Part shown: positions 42,561 through 50,930 of the stretch, piece by piece
Position numbering within the stretch: the first letter of the stretch is position 1
Layout of the letters: every line of letters starts with the position of its first letter
NCBI RefSeq assembly: GCF_963678635.1
Contig: NC_087063.1
Span: 73,121,617-73,185,616 of the forward strand
DNA length: 64,000 nt
Reading direction: 5' to 3'
Source of the DNA: Symsagittifera roscoffensis
Lineage: Eukaryota > Xenacoelomorpha > Acoela > Convolutidae
Translations under genes and position numbers: made by a program
The notes under the pieces: generated by a model
Seen by the model: the letters and a program-made list of their open reading frames with translations, nothing else
Told to the model about the DNA's origin: nothing
Databases searched by the model: none

Positions 42561-44149
42561 CATTTGCCCGGAATATACATATCGACGGAAAATAAAACTA
42601 AGTCCTAAGACGACTGGCTAACGTTTGAACAGAGCTTTACATGTTTTTAACCGTCTCTAGCAAGCCAGTACTTTCGGTGGTCTTTCTAACATCGGGTCGA
42701 CAAAAACGTTACTGCTTTCGGCTTCGGTCAAAACACTCAAATTAACTTAATAACATGCAGAAATAGTGAGCTCATGGCTGGGTCTCAGTATCCCCAGACC
42801 ACGAGGTCACTCTTAAAATCAGGGCTACTACTATTTATTGAAGTATTATTGTTTTTGTTCAGTAGATAAAAATCATCATCTCCATCGAAGATGGATCAAC
42901 CCTTTGTCCACCCAACCCAACCCAATTCTCATCCTAGCAAAATGAATTCAGATGTTAATTAAATTCAACTCAAGACATAATAGGGAAGCTAAAAGTTTAT
43001 ATAAGTTAATAAAAGTTCCAGTCCCGAGACCCCTCCGGATTCCTGAATCCGGGGAAATAAAGCTCTTATTCTCCTTCCGGAAGGCTGGTTTTCCACCCTT
43101 CACCGTTGTTCGCAACGGCCTTGCAACTATTGTAGCGACACAATAGTTGCAACTCGGAGCGGTATCTGCTACTTCTGCAATTTTTTGTTGTCTCTCAATC
43201 ACAATCTCCGTATGTTATCGCAACTAATGTTGTTGTGTTTTTCTTCCGGTTTTCTGCCAAAATGGCCGTTTCTTACGTTTCTCAGAAATATGACGTCATC
43301 CTTCGAATTTTTAAAATTTCAAAATACCAGAATATCTAGACCTTCACCGTTTGACTAATCGTCCCAATAAGGTTGTTAATCACTTAAAACCGTCAATTCG
43401 GAAGGTTCGCTGTTAAAAACTCGAATCTGCTGAATCTGCATTTTGGCCCATTCTGGTCGAATGTCACATACTCCCCGGACAGTCCGGTCAATGTCCTCAT
43501 TGAATCTCGCAGTGTTCGTAAAATAGGTACAGTGTCATCGAACAGATTTTACAAAATGCACGAAATTACTTTTATCCGCGACATATCGACTCACTGCAGA
43601 ATATAAATGGCATCATACTACATCACTATAGCCTTGAAATTCTTTCATTAATCTGCACATTGAGGATATGACCTAAGATAAAAACATCTTTTCCGACTTC
43701 CAACGTCAATGTCCTGATTAAAAACTCTTTCTCCTAGATTTAAAAGCCAACCAACAAGCTAAAATTATCCTACTATGCTTCTTCCCTTCGGAAATCTTGC
43801 TTGTTATTGTCCTGAATATTAAAACTAAGAAAGTCTGTGGTTAGAAAGAACAATGAAACAATCTCCCTCTTCGAGAGATTACCCAAGCCTTTCACGTCAC
43901 CACAAAGTGATCAGTTCTCCTAGTTGATTAAAAACAGTCATGCAGGCTGGAATATTTAAATATACTCTTTCACTCAAGCCTTTCTAAATAAATAGTAAGT
44001 AAGTATCTCTAAAGCCACTTAACAAAAATCAAAATGCAAATTTATAAATGCAAGAAATTCAAAACTCAACTAAATGTTTCAGTTTTCAATTACAACTTGG
44101 TTGCTTGGTTTCTCACTTGAGTTTTTTCACACACATCGTTTTTCGGCCA
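42561..44149. other. Gene-free DNA between the two giant elements
   Basis: No reading frame with recognisable similarity. CGAAAGCAGTAACG-like and TCTGGGGATACTGAGACCC-like stretches (42,690-42,820) may belong to the Penelope-like relic. The hairpin cluster at 43,036-43,152 is annotated separately. If the right-hand giant element has a 3' LTR it should lie in 43,000-44,150, but no match to the 62.9-64.0 kb region was seen. Confidence 0.55.
43036..43152. repeat. Cluster of short perfect hairpins
   Basis: CCGGATT-CCTG-AATCCGG near 43,036; CCTTCCGGAAGG near 43,074; CCGTTG-TTCG-CAACGG at 43,103-43,118; and TTGCAACTATTGT-AGCGAC-ACAATAGTTGCAA at 43,121-43,152 (13-bp perfect stem). Four independent hairpins in 120 bp is well beyond chance in this composition. 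Confidence 0.85.
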
Positions 44150-44153
44150 TTCG

Positions 44154-45152
44154 TCAAGGTTCCATCTCTTCCTCCTGTGATACTGACTCTGCACTTTCAG
44201 TCTCTGTGTCTTGCAACACATCATTAGCTATTCTGACGCTGTTGGAAGCAGTCCTCCAACACTTCTTCTCTTCTACCCTCTGTTTGCAACAAGGTAGGGG
44301 ATCCATGTTAGATTCTCTGTTTCGGCAGAAGCTGTTGTGGAGACACAACGTCACGTTTCTCTACAAATCTTCCTTCAACATCTCTTCCTTCTCCTTTCCA
44401 CTACGTTCACTCGTCCTGGAAATTCTCTTTACAGCGGTGGTCACTGCATTCCGATGAGTCACGAAAGCTCGCTTGAAAGCTCCTGCTCCAATGTCCAGCT
44501 GATATTCACTGTACACTTTGCCGTGCTTCGACATATGCTTCTTAGCATATTCGTACAACCATGCAGTCATGTTAGCTCTGAACCATGGCATCAATCGTTT
44601 TCTTGCCCATATCTTCTTCACTTCCATCGGAATGTTTAGAACTTTGCACATTGTCTCAAAAAGATCTAAATCTTTCAGACAATCCAATTTCCGCAACTGT
44701 TCTCTCGTTGGCGCTTCCTGTCTATTGTTCTCTTTCACATGAGCTTCCAGCCATCGTATCGCCATCATAACTCCCACTATCACTATTGTTATGAGCTGTG
44801 ATGAGTCTGGTAAACCCATGGAGAGCAGCACTCCAGAGTCCCAGATCAACACCAGATTACTATGCTTGGGATACGACCAGGTCTGTAGCAGGCAGTGGCA
44901 GGGAAACTCGTCATGTGTCAACATGATGCTCCTCCAATTACGTTTTCCCGAAGCCTCTAGTAATGGTTCCACTTCCATCATCACTCGGTGGACTTCATCA
45001 TTCTCGTCTACTGTTTTGTAATCTGTAACAGTTGATCATCTCTGTTTCTGTCTCTCAAAGTCACTGAAGTCCCGCTCACGTATCCCATGAACTTCTTTCC
45101 CAGTATCGATTCCAACTCCTCCGTGGTTCTCTCTGGAACTGCTGAGAACATC
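44154..45152 (-). pseudogene. ORF7 C-terminal part, right copy
   Basis: In the same frame as the 537-codon piece upstream (45,153-46,766), separated by a TAA at 45,153-45,155 and further stops at about 45,036 and at 44,361. The main open piece (44,361-44,984) has the hydrophobic segment L-I-T-I-V-I-V-G-V-M-M-A-I, a candidate single membrane helix, followed by a charged tail with several K/R-rich stretches. The last frame (44,154-44,354) is Cys-rich, then Ser/Glu-rich. No family recognised. If the membrane segment is real the polyprotein could end in a membrane anchor, but this is weak. Confidence 0.45.
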
Positions 45153-46766
45153 TTACATAGCAACTCGTAAGAATTCGGACATCCTCGTTAGTCTCACACA
45201 CTTTGGCACTGAGAAGGCTTGATCCACGATCGTTCTCGTACTCTTTACATCCACAGCTACAAAATGCACCGGGTATCTGCTCTTGCACATTGGAGCCAAT
45301 GTCGAGCCCACCAAATATCGTGCTCCTGATGGTCTACAATAAGTCCCACTGTGTCTGATGTTCATTTCCGCCTCGATCGCTTCCCTCCATTTTCCTATGT
45401 CTTTCTGCTCGGTTTGTAGAACTCCTGGGAATACTTCTAGACTGATAGCAGTGACCATCTCATGTCTCTGTTCTAGATTCAATAGTGACTCTAAAGAACT
45501 AAACATGCTATAGAATCTTAGTGCAGTCACTAGATTCACCTCGGTTCCTCCATGACAATCCGCTATCAGCTCCGTTTCCGTTCTTGCTTTCATCACGACG
45601 TTCCCAATCAATACCGTCAATTGCTTGTGTTGTTTCTCTAGGATCATCACACAGTCCAGACCTCCACAAACGTGACCTTCCAGTCCACAGACTTCCGCCA
45701 GACAGCTACCAGGTTTGACCCAGTCTTCTGGTCCCCAGCCAGGCAACTCCACTTTATCTTCACCGTTGCTCCAAGAGACCGTTATCATCACATTATATAT
45801 GATGTTAAGGTCACGCAGATTACAGTCTGCATTCAGCTCCCTCTGCACGTCTTGTGTTGCCCGTAAAATCGAGTCAGCGTTGGGACTAGGACACCATGAT
45901 GGCCTCATCAATTCCAACACTGCCATCAAGCTCGTTCTTAGTAATTCATCTGAGAATCCCAACCCAAACTCCACTCTTTTGTCGGATTTTGGTACGGAAG
46001 GTGCAGTCACCTCTTCTTCCAAGACCAGTCCCAATTTGATCTGAGGATTGGTAGCGCTCTTAATCGTTACAATTCTCGACGTCCAGAATCTTAGCAACAC
46101 TGCCTGCTCGTAATCGAAGAAGCAATCGCGTATGTCTTCACTTAGGAAAGGGTTGTACGCTATCCCTATGATTCCGGATACGTAGCTGTACGACTTCTTC
46201 TTGATCGGTCCACAGTATTCACTGGATTTCGGCAGTGCCCCCATAGATTCTTTAGTGAGTCTCAGCTCCTTGTTTGAGAATCTCCTGATTTCGTCTATCT
46301 TTCTCATGGGCTCTAACTCCTCGGGTTCCTTCATATTCACCCTCATCGGTTTGCTTTGCTGCATATCCAGCAGTGCTAGCAAGAGTAAGGCTTTCGCTCG
46401 ATCACCGCCTTCCCTCAACATCTTAACACAAGTGTTCAATGCAGGTACTGAAATCTGCTCTATCAGGAATCGAATGAAACAGAGAGCGTCTCTCCGCTTC
46501 GCACACGCTACTGCTGCTCCCTCTTGGATTATCAGATCCCTCAGGTTCGTCATAAGGAAAACCTTCTCTTCTTTTGACCTCTTCCTTTCTTCTGAATCAT
46601 ATTCTTCGCGAGTCAGTCCCATCATGCACCAGGCGAACCTCAGTTGTAACTCTGTTCTTACGTAAGGTACTGCCATGAGAGCGTATATTCTTGGCGCAGT
46701 CCTCATCTCTTCTTCGAAGTACCGTAACACCACTGCTTTCCATGGAAGGCTCACCAACTGCTCCAT
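45153..46766 (-). CDS. ORF7, right copy (537 codons), unknown
   Basis: Long open frame. The true N-terminus probably lies upstream at about 46,960 in another frame (D-E-P-A-G-G-Y-M-E-M-L, which the left copy shows in line with ORF7). Residues 75-135 are helical and conserved with the left copy: A-C-A-K-R-R-D-A-L-C-F-I-R-F-L-I-E-Q-I and C-V-K-M-L-R-E-G-G-D. R-R-F-S-N-K-E-L-R-L-T-K-E-S also matches. The C-terminal 300 residues have no left counterpart because that copy is truncated. They contain W-S-N-G-E-D-K-V-E-L-P-G-W-G and C-G-L-E-G-H-V-C-G-G-L-D-C (a Cys/His group that might bind zinc). I cannot assign a function. Confidence 0.55.
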   Translation of the reverse strand: MEQLVSLPWKAVVLRYFEEEMRTAPRIYALMAVPYVRTELQLRFAWCMMGLTREEYDSEERKRSKEEKVFLMTNLRDLIIQEGAAVACAKRRDALCFIRFLIEQISVPALNTCVKMLREGGDRAKALLLLALLDMQQSKPMRVNMKEPEELEPMRKIDEIRRFSNKELRLTKESMGALPKSSEYCGPIKKKSYSYVSGIIGIAYNPFLSEDIRDCFFDYEQAVLLRFWTSRIVTIKSATNPQIKLGLVLEEEVTAPSVPKSDKRVEFGLGFSDELLRTSLMAVLELMRPSWCPSPNADSILRATQDVQRELNADCNLRDLNIIYNVMITVSWSNGEDKVELPGWGPEDWVKPGSCLAEVCGLEGHVCGGLDCVMILEKQHKQLTVLIGNVVMKARTETELIADCHGGTEVNLVTALRFYSMFSSLESLLNLEQRHEMVTAISLEVFPGVLQTEQKDIGKWREAIEAEMNIRHSGTYCRPSGARYLVGSTLAPMCKSRYPVHFVAVDVKSTRTIVDQAFSVPKCVRLTRMSEFLRVAM

Positions 46767-46981
46767 CGTTTCTGCCTATATCCCAGACGACGCTAAAGTC
46801 CCGTACGCCTTCTGCTTGTCTGCTTGAGGGTGGTGCCATGCAACATTTTCTCCAGATAACCCTCCATGGCACTCTTGGCCTCCAGAGCCATCGCATACCC
46901 CCTAGCCGAGTTTCGGTACTCCAACATCTCCATGTATCCACCGGCGGGTTCATCTATCGACACAGCCTCCGATACTGTCAG
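46767..46981 (-). pseudogene. ORF6-ORF7 junction, frame broken
   Basis: Directly after the TGA at 46,982 the same frame continues as L-T-V-S-E-A-V-S-I-D-E-P-A-G-G-Y-M-E-M-L-E, matching V-V-E-Y-S-R-I-T-V-P-D-S-V-H-M-G-D-P-A-G-G-Y of the left copy. There the stop position is an Arg codon. The frame is lost about 45 codons on, before the 45,153-46,766 frame takes over. This supports ORF6 and ORF7 having been one polyprotein. Confidence 0.5.
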
Positions 46982-48538
46982 TCAGTTATACTCCACTGGT
47001 ACTAGTTGTCCTGCGACACTTCCCTTTCCGTGATTCATGGGAGATGGCTTAAAGTCTTTCATTGTGCTCTCCCCACATTGGCTGAGTATTTCCATTTCTA
47101 AGGTTGCTCCAGTTAGAGTGCGGTCACTCCTTTTGGATTTATAACCGGTTGACTTTATTCCCGCCATGAGAATGGGTGGCACCATTGCTATATCAGTCAA
47201 CATTTTATCTGTGCCAGGCAATTGATAATCACCTTGTCCCAAATCCATGATCTCTTCGACTCGTTTCCTTTTCGCTGAATTGACAGCTTTCATCGATATC
47301 TCCGAATCCACCTTCGTCTTTCCTACTCTCCTCGGCATCACTCTGCTGCCTAACTTCATTTTCATCGCGTTGATCTTATCAATCACCAATTTCGATCGCA
47401 TCGTTCCTCTCCTGGTTCTTGACATATACACCACCTCTCCTTTATCGTCCTGCGGTGTCATCTTGATGGGAGAATTCGCTTCACTTTCATCAGTGGCTGA
47501 GTCAATCAACAACTCACTCAATCTCCCTTCACACTCATCAAGCTTGTCAAGGACTTCCCGCATCAAGGGTCGGTTGAGACCTGTTTTCAGAATGGACTGG
47601 GTCCCATAGCTCTGAACCACTGTCCAGACTTCTTCCATGAACGCCACTCTGTCCAATCTAGATCCCGTCCTATTCTCATGGTCTCGGTGATGTACTTCCC
47701 ACTCTTCTTCGGGCAACGTTCCCAAGAAAGGTACTCTGGCTGAGCCCTCTATTCTTCTCCTTCTAGGTGATTCCATGAGGATTCTTTGTTCGTTATTTCT
47801 TGAATTGCCAGGAGAGCTGCTCTCCGGCAAATTCCGTTTCATTTCCATAAAGGCTGACGGAGGCTCCAGTGTCGAAATGCCTTCATCCGCTGGCTCAGTC
47901 GTCTCCAACGTATCCGCGTTGTTCTCAAGATCACTGAAGATATTGAAATCCACGCTGGACACTCCTCCTGTCGATACCCTGTCGTCTTCCCCACCAGCTT
48001 GACTTGCATCTTGTTGCATGGGTTCTTCGGTTTGACGGCTTCCTCCCTGTCCGTCATCTTCTTCTGACATATCCTTCTTTGAGCTCGAGGGTCCTGGTTT
48101 ATCATTGTCGGTTCTTTCCGGAAACTTCGGTATTATCAAGGTACCGGCCGATCCATCTTCCTCTTCTCCATGGACCACTTTGATTTCCTCGCAGCCGAAG
48201 GGTGCTAGGAAGGTTCTCGTTCGCAGCGTTCCTACTACCGTCAACTCCGGTTTCACACTAGTCAGGATCAAGGATGCCTCAGGCAGTTCGTTCCTGCCTC
48301 TCATCTTCATAGGCGCTAAGCCTAATCCCGCCCATTCCTCGTCAAATCTTCCAGGCTTGGGAGTCGCGGCGTTGCTTATTCGCCTTCTCGTCGCTTGATC
48401 CATATAGGCAAATCGTGTGTACTGTAACACAGCGGCATTTCTTCCCATCGTTGCTACGAAATTCCCTATTTTCCTTTCATTGGTTTCGAATGCTCTCAAC
48501 CTAGGAGTTTGTACCACGGAGACTGCTCCGAGCAACAT
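46982..48538 (-). CDS. ORF6 main part, right copy (518 codons), unknown
   Basis: N-terminal 140 residues are mixed and possibly globular (G-R-N-A-A-V-L-Q-Y-T-R-F-A-Y-M-D-Q). Residues 140-250 are an acidic, Ser/Gly-rich disordered linker. Residues 255-345 are the best conserved with the left copy: S-P-R-R-R-R-I-E, P-F-L-G-T-L-P-E-E-E-W-E, R-V-A-F-M-E-E-V-W-T-V-V-Q-S-Y-G-T-Q-S-I-L. The C-terminus is basic and Met/Lys/Arg-rich. No enzyme motif visible. The disordered acidic linker and Arg-rich patches resemble structural or nucleic-acid-binding segments of viral polyproteins; no more can be said. The start is continuous with the 48,547-49,041 frame through a single frameshift. Confidence 0.55.
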   Translation of the reverse strand: MLLGAVSVVQTPRLRAFETNERKIGNFVATMGRNAAVLQYTRFAYMDQATRRRISNAATPKPGRFDEEWAGLGLAPMKMRGRNELPEASLILTSVKPELTVVGTLRTRTFLAPFGCEEIKVVHGEEEDGSAGTLIIPKFPERTDNDKPGPSSSKKDMSEEDDGQGGSRQTEEPMQQDASQAGGEDDRVSTGGVSSVDFNIFSDLENNADTLETTEPADEGISTLEPPSAFMEMKRNLPESSSPGNSRNNEQRILMESPRRRRIEGSARVPFLGTLPEEEWEVHHRDHENRTGSRLDRVAFMEEVWTVVQSYGTQSILKTGLNRPLMREVLDKLDECEGRLSELLIDSATDESEANSPIKMTPQDDKGEVVYMSRTRRGTMRSKLVIDKINAMKMKLGSRVMPRRVGKTKVDSEISMKAVNSAKRKRVEEIMDLGQGDYQLPGTDKMLTDIAMVPPILMAGIKSTGYKSKRSDRTLTGATLEMEILSQCGESTMKDFKPSPMNHGKGSVAGQLVPVEYN

Positions 48539-48546
48539 CCTTCTTA

Positions 48547-49041
48547 TCAGTGGGAACTCAGGGATTGCCTCCGGCAGCTCTCGTAATCACCCCAGTCTTT
48601 CGTCTCTTCTCTCACTTTATGATATGCTGCAGTGAGACGAGGCACTCTGGTTATCTCACCATTCGTTTTATCATAGGGTCTCAGATTCCAAAGTTTCGGA
48701 AACATCTCGATGTGTCCTCTTTCTACTTCTCCCATGCGATCACGGAAGTGATCGTCAAAATTGATGACTGTCATCTCCGGCTCTGATATTTTCGCAAATA
48801 ACAGATCTTCACTCATGAGCTCCCGCAAGGTGTGCTGCTCACACCAGTTCAGTGCACTACCGTCCACTGCTGATATGAGGTTCAGGTGCAGCACCGACCT
48901 CCTATACGCCCCCACCTTAACGTCAGGGAACGCAAACGTGACTGCTGGTCCATAGATCACTGTCACAAACTCCGTGGCTCCTCTGATCAATGCTAAGGGA
49001 TCGGTTCTCATAGCCAAGCTCAGATCAGTTAACAGGGGCAT
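48547..49041 (-). CDS. ORF6 N-terminal part, right copy
   Basis: 164 codons: M-P-L-L-T-D-L-S-L-A-M-R-T-D-P-L, then V-T-V-I-Y-G-P-A-V-T-F-A-F-P-D-V-K-V-G-A-Y-R-R-S-V-L-H, then F-P-K-L-W-N-L-R-P. The left copy at 38,818-39,230 matches closely over the whole length, so this is a conserved domain under past selection. Its beta-rich look cannot be assigned to a known fold by eye. Ends at a TGA, and the following frame begins within a few bases. Confidence 0.6.
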   Translation of the reverse strand: MPLLTDLSLAMRTDPLALIRGATEFVTVIYGPAVTFAFPDVKVGAYRRSVLHLNLISAVDGSALNWCEQHTLRELMSEDLLFAKISEPEMTVINFDDHFRDRMGEVERGHIEMFPKLWNLRPYDKTNGEITRVPRLTAAYHKVREETKDWGDYESCRRQSLSSH

Positions 49042-49183
49042 GCCTCCAACTTGTCATCTAACATCTCCTTCTCTTTCGATAGTCTCATCTTCTCCCGTTC
49101 CAAAGCGATTTTGTTGTAAGAGATATTGGATAAGAGTGTGTCTCAGGTCTCTTATCTTGTTCCACGAGTCCGTCGATTTCTTC

Positions 49184-49634
49184 TTATCTTAATTCCTCAC
49201 TCTCTCTCTCTCTCATCTGCTCTGTACAACGTGTCAATTTCATTAGTCCTCCCAAGTTTCCGTGGGTAATCGCAATCAGTGTTAGAAGTCCATCTAATCG
49301 CAGGTTCTGGAGTCCTTCGGTGAGCAGCATCGCCGGTCCTTTCACGAAACTCTCTGCTCCAAACGTCACGAACAAGAGAGACTTTCGGGTAGACTTTTGC
49401 CAAGAAGGACGCGGTCCATCCGGCTCCCAACCCTTCCAGCATGCTGTCTGTCCGTTCAAAGCCTTCCTATCCCTTCACTTCCTGGGTCCAGAAGGTTTCC
49501 AGGGTGATCTGACACATTCTGTTCACAAATTCAGCGGTCTTTTCTCCAGCATTTTCCGCCAGGTTTACCTCCTTTAACAAGTAGGCATGGATCTTCGTGA
49601 TCATCACAGGGCCTTGCTCAAAAGCATCTGCACC
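49184..49634 (-). pseudogene. ORF5 C-terminal part, right copy
   Basis: Immediately after the TAG at 49,635-49,637 the frame continues G-A-D-A-F-E-Q-G-P-V-M-I-T-K-I-H-A-Y-L. It then shifts, and the open piece 49,184-49,459 contains F-V-K-G-P-A-M-L-L-T-E-G-L and N-L-R-L-D-G-L-L-T-L-I-A-I-T-H-G, matching the left copy at 38,500-38,620. A TAG and one or two frameshifts (about 49,470 and 49,390) break it. The 49,042-49,183 interval holds the remaining link to ORF6 with stops. Confidence 0.6.
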
Positions 49635-50918
49635 CTATGCCGCTACTCGAGGATTTAGGTGTAGCCACTGGTTGGCTTCCGGCTTGGTTCTCAAAACCGT
49701 CGCCTCCAAATGAGCTCTCGTCTCTAGTGAATTTTTCCTTCTCGTGTTTTCACCTGTCACTTCCATTGCTCGGAACCATAAGTCGTTGGACATCGCTACG
49801 ATCACTCGATGGTCGTCGTCTAATCCCGGCTTAAGCTTGAGTTGCCGACTGAAACTGGACAGTTCCAACCCCAGCACCTCGTCCAACACTAACATGTGCA
49901 GCGCATGGTCCTTGAACCCTCTCATCGCGTTCGAGATATCTGACCACACTGCAGGTAGTTCAGCCCTGAGTGGCCTCAAGTTCTCCATCTCTATCATGCG
50001 ATTTGGGGCTGATATGATCACATCATATTTTCTCTCCGAAAGCAAGGTCACAATTGCATGCACGAATTTCAGTCCATCCGGGAGATGTGCATACCCCGGA
50101 GACAACGCGAATACTACTCTCGTGGTCACTTTGGTGAACGACCCCTCCTTCGTCGCATCCACCACTTCACCCATCGACTCAAGGATATCTTTTATCGCTG
50201 GCCACACAGCATTCTCTCCCGTTGTAGGATCTCTGAGTCTGCTCAGAAAACCTCTACTGTGTAGATGGTCGTTGATGCCAGCAAACACTATCGTAATTGG
50301 GTTCATGTCCGTCTGCCTTTGTACCCGTATAGCCAGAGATACCGATTGCAGTAGGTCCAGATCGACCGCTGCCAACATTATAACGTCCGGCCAAAACAGA
50401 GACTTGGAGGTATACACGAACTCTGAATTCGCTACTATCATGATCTTGGCCTTCCTCATTTCTGCTTTGTCATAGGCGGCGAAGATGGTCTCATCTTTCT
50501 TTATCGCTTTCAACCCGCCGTATCTTTGGACATCGCCCTCTTGATTCACTAGTTTCGGGTATATTCTCTCCTTTACATGACCAGGGGGTGTCGTCAGCTG
50601 CCTGAACATCTTCACATGTTGTCCAATCGGCGCTCTCGTCGTCAGAAATCTTCCTGGTCTCTCCTCCCGATTCCCCTCATCATGATTCAATCTCACATCC
50701 TGCAATGGTCTCGCGTTCACTGGTCCCATTGTGTTTTTAGAGGGCAGTCCCTCTAGGTCAGCAAATCTCCAGGCCGTCGTGGAGCTGAAATTTATGCTAG
50801 CGGCTATCAACCAGTCTACGCCGGTTATCGAGTACAGTCTGCTGACGGATAGCGTCGCTCCATTCAGCATCTTCATTGCATCTTCGATGAAGCTTACCCT
50901 CTGGAGATTCAGCTTCAT
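49635..50918 (-). CDS. ORF5 main part, right copy (427 codons): G-x-N-D-H-L protein
   Basis: Same frame as ORF4 and separated from it by one TAA (50,931-50,933), with a start of sorts at M-K-L-N-L-Q-R. Conserved landmarks: L-Y-S-I-T-G-V-D-W-L-I-A; S-L-F-W-P-D-V-I-M-L; I-T-I-V-F-A-G-I-N-D-H-L-H-S-R-G-F-L-S-R-L; V-F-A-L-S-P-G-Y-A-H-L-P-D-G-L; V-L-D-E-V-L-G-L-E-L-S-S-F. A hydrophobic strand followed by G-x-N-D recalls block III (G-T-N-D) of SGNH hydrolases. The preceding strand ends I-V-A-N-S-E-F-V-Y-T-S, not G-D-S, so if it is an SGNH-like domain the nucleophile motif is lost or altered. Left copy: 37,337-37,963. No other function can be proposed. Confidence 0.6.
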   Translation of the reverse strand: MKLNLQRVSFIEDAMKMLNGATLSVSRLYSITGVDWLIAASINFSSTTAWRFADLEGLPSKNTMGPVNARPLQDVRLNHDEGNREERPGRFLTTRAPIGQHVKMFRQLTTPPGHVKERIYPKLVNQEGDVQRYGGLKAIKKDETIFAAYDKAEMRKAKIMIVANSEFVYTSKSLFWPDVIMLAAVDLDLLQSVSLAIRVQRQTDMNPITIVFAGINDHLHSRGFLSRLRDPTTGENAVWPAIKDILESMGEVVDATKEGSFTKVTTRVVFALSPGYAHLPDGLKFVHAIVTLLSERKYDVIISAPNRMIEMENLRPLRAELPAVWSDISNAMRGFKDHALHMLVLDEVLGLELSSFSRQLKLKPGLDDDHRVIVAMSNDLWFRAMEVTGENTRRKNSLETRAHLEATVLRTKPEANQWLHLNPRVAA

Positions 50919-50930
50919 TAGTTCGTCTTT

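Noticed and set aside
42690-42760. A second hammerhead or tRNA-like structure around CGAAAGCAGTAACG
   Set aside because: No CTGATGA core and no cloverleaf could be fitted.
44074-44457. Plus-strand frame opposite the end of the right giant element
   Set aside because: It is antisense to ORF7 coding sequence and shows only a hydrophobic composition typical of such shadows.
49744-50475. 243-codon plus-strand frame
   Set aside because: Antisense to the conserved ORF5 frame, whose match to the left copy shows which strand is coding.
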